DNA from: Gari tellinella | Lineage: Eukaryota; Mollusca; Bivalvia; Cardiida; Psammobiidae | Reading direction: 5' to 3' | Length of the DNA stretch: 64,000 nucleotides | NCBI GenBank assembly: GCA_922989275.2 | Contig: OV277861.1 | Span: 16,144,540 to 16,208,539 of the forward strand | Made by a program: the position numbers and the translations under genes | Shown here: piece by piece, positions 11,280-20,200 of the stretch | Numbering within the stretch: the stretch's first letter is position 1 | Layout: each line of letters starts with the position of its first letter | Notes under the pieces: generated by a model | What the model was told of the DNA's origin: nothing | Seen by the model: only the letters and a program-made list of their open reading frames with translations | Database searches by the model: none

Positions 11280-14200
11280 CTGAAACAATATCGTCATCGT
11301 CAGCAGGGATGCCATCAGTTGATTTTGAAAAATTCTAAAATTTCCAATTTTTTTCGTTTTCAATTGGGATTACTTAAAGCAGGTTGAAATTAAAGCAGAA
11401 TGTTGCATTCTGCTTTACTTTCAGCCTGTTTTCAGCTGCCATTTGCTATGATAAAAGTCCGAAGATTTCGGAAAATTCCGGAGAAATGGCAGCCCTGCGT
11501 CAGTAAATGCTTTATTCCAAAGTTTTTTTCTAGTTTTTAAGAATAGTGACCACTTAACGCACTCTGCTGTACTTACAGGCTGCTTTCAGCTACCATCTGC
11601 AAGGATATAGACACATTTTCTTATGATAGATCTACATATTCGCGACTATAAATCAAAAGTGATTTGCCTTAGTTGTTAGAACTTGTGTCATAATCGATGT
11701 GAAATAAATATACATGTAGTTTAAAACTATCAAATGCGTAAAATATGAGTATCTATGAAGTGTGTTTCCTTTACCTTTTCGTAGGCAAATTATCGTTAGC
11801 TGTAATTCGTATGCGATTTTATGAAAAAATCAAAAAGTTCACTGAAAAAATATTTATACGATTGCCAGATCAGACAAAGCTTAAATTATAAAGTCGACTT
11901 TAACCGCCCAATAGCAGTGAATAGGTTACGCGGCCGTTCTTTTAAGAAACATAATGATCTCTAAAGACATGTGCATGTCTTTTACAGAATACAAGTAAAC
12001 CATGGTCGTTGTCAGGGGCCCGTTTTACTAAACAACGTAAGTCAAAATTTTAATTTTTAATTTATATTTTTTATTATCACTTGCTACAAACAGCAAAAAG
12101 CCAGATCAGAGGACGCGCTTTTAGCGCGTCCTCTGATCTGGCTATTTGCTGTTTGCAAACGTTTATGATCGAAAAATAAGAGTAAAACGATTTTGACTTA
12201 CGCAAAATTTTTGCGTAAGTTGTTTAGTAAAACGGGCCCCTGGTCTCTAGTGCGCTGGAATTTGCGAACAGTATTGACCAGGGTACAAAATACTTGAAAC
12301 GCGTCTTGCCGGAGGATTTAGCAAACAAATAATTAAACATATGTCATATTTGATTATTTTAATGCAAACGTCAAATCTGAGTAGACTGTATTTTCACATG
12401 AGATGTAGGTACATGTAATTAGTATGCAAGATACAGAGTAGTGTGTGTATTAGGTATTAATACTCTATAGAAAACCTTTCGAAATATAATCACTAATCTG
12501 AAATACTTTTGAGAATGTGAACCTTTAACCATAACAGTGCTAAACGCACTTGTCTAACATTTGAAAATAGTTTTGACCCAGACCAGACGCCGCGTAACGC
12601 GGCGTCTGATCTGGATCTAGACAATTTGTCATTCATATTCAACTTTTGTTCAGTTAAAAAAGCATAAAAAACTAAATGAGTTTTGTCAACAGACGATATA
12701 TAGTTCAAGGATACGACAATTCAGTATGATAAGGGTTAACAAAAAGAGGCGTTAAATAGGTTAACGCTTCTCTAGCCTGTATTTGTGTTAAAGAGAGGTT
12801 GTTATCTAAAGAAGAATGAGAGCAAATTAAAAGGCTCCATAAGGAGCCTTGTGTTTCACGTTTAGTCTGCTTTTAACAGTTAATTGTCAGAATGCAAGGA
12901 AACAATCCAATCCTACGATTTATTTTATCACATTGACGATTTGAAACGAAAAAAATAAATTATTTGACTATATATTTCTGCATCTCATTTGTTTATGTTC
13001 TTCTCATTAACATAACCGCCTAGTTTAGGGCTATGATCTGTAAATATTAGCCGAAATAAGATTTTGAGTTGAGTTGAGTTGGTTGCTACAATGTTGCAGT
13101 AGTATGAAAAGAAAATTACAGTAAAACTTTCTATTACGACCACTAAAACGAAGGCTAACTGATGGAGTAAAAGCAGGTTGACAGCTTGAGCAATGTGACA
13201 GTATAAATGAGCTTTTTGTTTTACTGTCGACTTGCTTGAAGCAGTAACCTGTCGTAAATACCTAATAACAATTACACTTTTGTGGTTTTACTGCATTTGA
13301 CGAAATGGTTATTGCGCCAAATGCGCTTTAAGGGGGAAGGATTAAACCAGTTTGAATAGAAGTTGAACAACGCTCCATTGCACTTCTGAATATGTACTTG
13401 CTTCGTGTGAAATAAATATTAAATATCTAAATTAGAGCGCTACAGATAAGCCGAAATACCAAATACTTAAATTCTGACGTCTCAAACAAATCCAATACAT
13501 GTATTGTGTTAACTCATTAGAATCTTCTCGAAGAGGCAGTAGTCCTAACATTTCAAACATATATTTTCTTCATGTCTCCATTTAACCCCTGTGTTGTTAC
13601 AGTAGAGGAGACGTTTTTATTTCCCAATTAACGCGTTTACGCTAAAACTATTATTTCCATTGCAAACAGTTTGGAGCAAGATCAGACGCCGGGTAACCCG
13701 GCGTCTGATCAGGCTTCAAACCATTTGCAACTCAAATTAAAAAGAGTCGTCAAAATTTTCAAAACGTTGTCATTTTCTCCGTTTTGGTGCATTACGATTG
13801 CTTTCCGTTTGCGACTAAACGGGAAATAATAATGTCTTCTCCACTATAGACGATTCTATTAAAAAGTTTTGCATGATTTATCGCCCCTGATAACTACTCT
13901 TCAATATCTCCGTCCGCCATTAATACGCTGCACAACGAACGAAATCGATAAAGGGTCAATCATTACCGCTCTACCCTGAATAGATCTATACAAAGGTTAT
14001 TGCAGACAGTTTTGATCCTGATCAGATGCATAACTCGGCTTCTGATCAGGAACCGAACTGTTTGACACTCATAACGATATAAGTTCTATTTAAGTAACAT
14101 TACCTAGAACTTTCAAAGTGAGAAATTTAGAAGCAAACGACAGTTGTTATAACCCTTTACCAGGAACGTATATATTCCTGCCTTTACTCATAGGCTGTTT

Positions 14201-17200
14201 CTAGTTTTGAAGACAGATTACCACTTAAAGCAGATTCGGTGCAATGCAGAATGAGCCTAAGGGTGCACTCTGCTTTAAGCAATCATCTGAAGTGATATCA
14301 TATAGAAAGCATTTCGTAAATGCGTAAAAAATTGTAGATTCTATCGATGGAGAAAAGGTTTAAAGCAGATGACGGCATGGCAGTGAAGGTGTTGATCTTG
14401 TTGAAACTCGTTCTGTCTATTGTTCTAAGGTCCGGTACGCTTGACAATTTGTTAGATATATTGTGATGGTCTTGATTTCACATTGTTTTTAAAGCAAAAT
14501 GAAAGTACAGCTTTAAGCTCTTATATAAACATTATGCTTTGCTTTCATCTTGTTAACAACAATCAAGCTGAATATAGGAATCAGTGCAAGGTATGCACTG
14601 ATAACAATATTTGCGAATAAAAATATAACACAAAATAAAAAAAACAAAAAAACAACAACAAACAAAAAACCCAGATATTGTCAGGGGCTGAAAATGCTCA
14701 TTCGAAGATTCAGGGGTGACATATTTTATAAGTTTAATGACATATTGAATATTTTTTTACTTTTATATGTTACCTCATACGAAAATATCTAAGCAGAATT
14801 TAAGCCTCACCATGCTTCAAATATATCATCTGCGAAAAAAATCAAATAAGTTTTTATTCTTTTTTAAACGGAATAAAATCTGAATATAAGTGTCAAACAG
14901 TTTGGATCCAGATCAGACGCCGAGTTACGTGGCGTCTGATTTTGTTCTACGTTGTTTGCAAATACAAGTGGAGTCATGATCGGCAGGCAAAATATTAAAA
15001 TAACTCAAACAAAATACTATTGAATGTAAACATGAATGAAAGTTAGAGGTGACAATAGAAATATTCAACCTAATCACTGATTAGAATTAGATCTATATGA
15101 TTTGCTAAAATACATCTCTGATGGCTTACAAACTTGACAGGGGTCGTGTTAAATCTTTAATCAGATGTGCGCAACATATTCTCGATGTGGCAGGGGGCAA
15201 CTGAGACACAAGATTGAATTGGAGATTCAGATCATATGCTAAATAACTTGATAGTTTTTTTTTTATCTGGATCCACAATGCTGGCGAATGATATACAAGT
15301 GGCGAACAACACTCTTTTGGTTAATAGGTAGCTTATCATAATTATCATAAACATTTCAAAATAATTTGAAGCCTGTATCTAGACAAGACTCCAATTACTT
15401 TGCATCCGATTGATCTGGAATCAAACTGCACGTGTCACTCATATGGCGATTTACACTCATCGGTGAATAGGAAAGCAACACTTATACAAGTGTCAAGTGC
15501 AGTATTTAACCAGATCAGACGCCCATGTTATCGGAGTCTGATCTGGATCCAAACTGTGTGCAAATTAAATTGAAAGTCTATAGTGATATTTTCTATAAAA
15601 AAATCAGTTATTTACTTTTAACCGACAAAGCTATATGGGTCTTATCTATGATCAATGGGATATGATTATGTCGGTGTTTTACTAAAGGGTAATAAAACTG
15701 CGGGTGTCTTACGCAATCTACCCCCTGCTCGGAGGATAAACCAATCAACCGGAAATATTGCGCATCTGTTGGTAATTAAATGACCTACATGCACAGTGAT
15801 GTAACTTGTCACCGAGCCAACATTGACCTGAATTTATGAAATTTATGACTACCGCTTTATTGATGAGAAAAGATTTTGAACCGAATGTGTATTTTACAAA
15901 CAACATTTTTGGAGCTCAGTCAGAAATACCGAACTAAAAGACATCATTTTAATTCTTCATTTGAGATTTGTTGAATAAAGAACTAGATCTACGACAATAT
16001 CGGGAAAAGGGCTATGTAATTGATTATTTATAACAATTTCGGTCATTCGTTTTCATTTAATCGTATAGGGAAAAAAATTGAGGCGGCGAGATCATTGTTT
16101 TGTAGGTGATCAATTTAATCAAAACTTTATTGCACCAGCCGACATAGGATTCCTCTAATTCTTAGCATTATTGTCTCTAATCGAAAATAAAGAAGTTTCG
16201 GTGTCTAAAGCGAACTTTAATTTCGAAAGAAATGATATATCACCAGTGATTGAATTTGTGTCACTATATATGTATTAACTGATTCACTCCCCGATTGCTT
16301 AAAGTGCAGCGTATTAATGGCGGCTAGGTCACGTGACTCATAATGGCGGCCGTCTAATTATCGAAAATAGAATCGTCTATACTACTCATTAGAATAGTCT
16401 CGCATCATAGACGGATCTACGCGGCGTCTGATCTGAGTTCAAACTGTTTGCAAATGTAACTATAAGTGTATTACTTTTTCCTCCTTAAAACAACTCGCCG
16501 AACAACACACACACTCTTTGTCTCCCATTGGGTATTGTTGTAGAGAGGGAGTACTGTACCGGTCGATTTCAAATTGGAGTTATGAAAATCTAACTTAAGA
16601 ACTAGTCGACTTACGCGAGGACGAGTTATCAAAATTCTAAAGTACTTACAGTCTGGCTTGTTGTACTGGAGAAGGAAGCCCCTTCCACCGGTTTGTTTGT
16701 TTGATCTGAACACCACTGAGACGGCCCCTCCAAAATAATAGGTTTCATTGGGGACGGTTGAACCACAGAAATGCATTACTTTGAAATTCCTGAATTCGTC
16801 ATCTAACAATGTAAATATAACATATACAGAATGACATTACTTTGAACCACCTGAATTCGTCATCTAGTAATGTAAATATAACATACACAGAATGACATTA
16901 CTTTGAACCGCCTGGATTCGTCATCTAGCTATGTAAATACATGTATAACATACACAGAATGACATTACGTTGAACCGCCTGAATTCGTCATCTAGTAATG
17001 TCAATATAACATACACAGAATGACATTACTCTGAACCGCCTGAATTCGTCATCTAGCAATGTAAATACATGTATAACATGCACAGAATGACATTACTTTG
17101 AACCGCCTGAATTCGTCATCTAGCAATGAAAATATAACATACACAGAATTAAAATTACTTTGACCCGCTTGAATTCGTCATCCAGCAATGTAAATACATG

Positions 17201-20200
17201 TATAACATACACAGAATGACATTACTTTGAACCGCCTTAATTCGTCATCTAGCAATGTAAATATAACATAAACAGAATGACATTACTTTGAACCGCCTGA
17301 ATTCGTCATCTAGCAATGTAAATACACGTATAACATACACAGAATGACATTACTTTGAACTGCCTGAATTCGTCATCTAGCAATGTAAATATAACATACA
17401 CAGAATTACATTACTTTGACCCGCTTGAATTCGTCATCTAGCAATGTGGATATAACATTAAGTCCATTTCGGCTAGTTTGAAAATATAGCACAAGTTCAT
17501 AATCATATTTACAAAATACAAATAAAAGAGCAAAAGAGTTGGGCCACAAGTTCTACCAACATTAGTTACGGCCTTCTCCTTATTTCGGCTAAGAACCAAT
17601 CGGTGTTTGGATCTTTTAACAGTCGCATTATTTCTGGGAAAGTTTGACGCCGAAATCTATGAGTAAGCCCATTTTTCTTATGAATAACAACGACAGAAAC
17701 ATAACGTCATTACGCTCAACGTTATCTGCTTTGGCGCGATTTTGTCGTTGTTTACTACGAGCGCTGTACACGACAAATTCCGAAATATTTCATTTGAACA
17801 GTATAATAAATTCGTTATACAGTTTCTTCACAGTTTACATGAGGATTTCTTCCCGGCTGAGGTAAATCATGTAACCCTCGCCTAACGGCTCGGGCAACAT
17901 GAATTACCTCAGCCGGGAAGAAATCCTCATGTTCACTGTGAAGAAACTGTATAACTTATAACATTACTTTGAACCGCTTGAAGTCGTCATCTAGCAATAT
18001 GAATATACGAGTAAAATTTACCATTACGCTGCCATTATGGCGTAATTTTTCATGCTGTTTCGTAGTTTACTGGGGAATAATTAAGAAATAATCTATGTCC
18101 TACCTTTGTCACAACAACTAACCATTGTAAAATGTCGTTTATACGTAATTACATAATGTCTTATTTTAACCCTTTCAAAACTGATTGTACATATGATTTA
18201 CAGTTTACAATTTATTTCATTATACCCAGTAGGCTTGAAAGCCCATGAGGAAAACACGAAGCGTTATATAATGTTATTAACAGAACAGAACAATATATTA
18301 TTTCTTTTGGACTTAAACATGAAGTTTATCGTCCATACATAAATATAAACATACATATCAAGTATACCATAAAGGAATAAATGTATGGCGGCTACACAAA
18401 GATGCCTCAAGTAATTACTCCAAAACCTATACAAATCATCATGCTGTCAAGGAAAATAACAATGGCTGCAAACAGTGCAACATAAGTATAACTCCATTTC
18501 CTCAAGAGGAATAATGCCTTTATGCTTTTACTATAACAGTGGACATATGGACTTTTCAATTTTTAATTTCTAATTAATGAAAGGCGACGGTTTATATTAG
18601 TGATTTAGTACCCACAGCATTAAAGAATACATATATGGCAAAATAGTGCAGACATTATTCAGAGGGGTCCTGAAGGAACCCGCTAATCGTGAGACGGGTC
18701 TACACTATTGGTAAATGATGTAAATAGTTCCGTTAACCCATTCCCTTATAGAAGCGACTTTTAGCGCATTTATTTTATTCATCCGCCAAAGAAAATAGTT
18801 CCATTTTATACTGTCATGAATATGTACTATAAGAAATATTTTTCTATATACTAGCAGATAATAACTTAAAGTAGGCTGAAAGTAAAGCAGAATGTGCCCT
18901 AGGGCACATTCTGCTTTACTTTCAGCCTGCTTTAAAAAGTCACATATCTGAACTATTAGAAACAGGTTATGGGTTAAAGGGTTAAGTAAGAAATAATACA
19001 TAAGTAGTAAAATGGGACGCTATAAAATGCAAATTTTACCAATATCTCTCTTTTTAATCCATTACCCCATAGCCTCATTCTAATTTTGAAGACAGGTGAC
19101 CTCTTAAAAACAGGTTGAAAGTAACTCATTACCCTATAGCTTGTTTGTGGTATTGAAGATACACATGACCACTTAAAGCAGCTTGAAAGTAAAACAGAAT
19201 ATGCCTTAAGGCACATTCTACTTTACTTTCAGCCTGCTTTAAGATATAGACACTATTTCTTATGGTTAATATTCATGACTGTATGCATTTAAACTATGTT
19301 CTTCTGTGGAATAATAGCATAAAATGCGTATTTATGGGGTAATAAGTTAAAACATCCCGGTATTATAACCACGAAAAATTATAAAAAAAACCAACCTTAT
19401 CCTTTGATCACTTCAATCGAGTCTTAGCATGTTACGCGGCGTCTTATCAGGATCCAAATTGTTTTATACACATTACGATATTGCTTTAGTTAGTTAATTT
19501 ACCTGAATATTGAATAAGAGACATAAAAACAGACAACAATTATGCTGCGTTTACACTCAGCCACGATAGCTGCGATGGCCACGATTTAGAAAAAGCGCAG
19601 AGCTTCACGATTATTATCTTGTTCTACGCTATACCACGCGTTCTTACGCTCTATGCACGTCTTGTTACCTCCTGCAGCGTTTTGTTGGAACCCAACAAGA
19701 TTCTGATGAGGATCTGCCACGATTTCATCACGCTCTCTCAAGCTCTCTTACGGTAACCACGATACGCTATCACGTTTTATCAGGTCCTGTTAAGATCTAA
19801 CACGATAAAACGTTCTGTTAAGCTCTCCTGCGATTTATGGCAACGATTTCACCAAGAGTGTTGCGTTTTGAGCACGATTGGGGTATAAAAAGAAGGCATG
19901 GGCCACCCACTCATTCTCTGGATGTTGGTGTCAAACTCTGATTACATTGGGATGACGCATCTGAAAATATTTAGTGGATAGCTTAACCTGTCACTCGTAT
20001 TTATATTTATTCTAGCAAAATGTCAACTTTTATGTAATTTTGAGGGAAAGTAGCAGACGACTATTTTTAGCAGACAAAATTCAAGCAGTGAAAGCGCTTG
20101 AAATACGGTTATTGTCTTGTTTAAAGGAAACTTCGGTAAGTGCCGTTATAAAGAGGGAGTCGATGTTGGGAGGGCCGGTGTAGGGAGGGAGGGAGCACTA

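Noticed and set aside
12493..12708. 71-codon minus-strand open frame
   Set aside because: It runs through the hairpin of a family A MITE.
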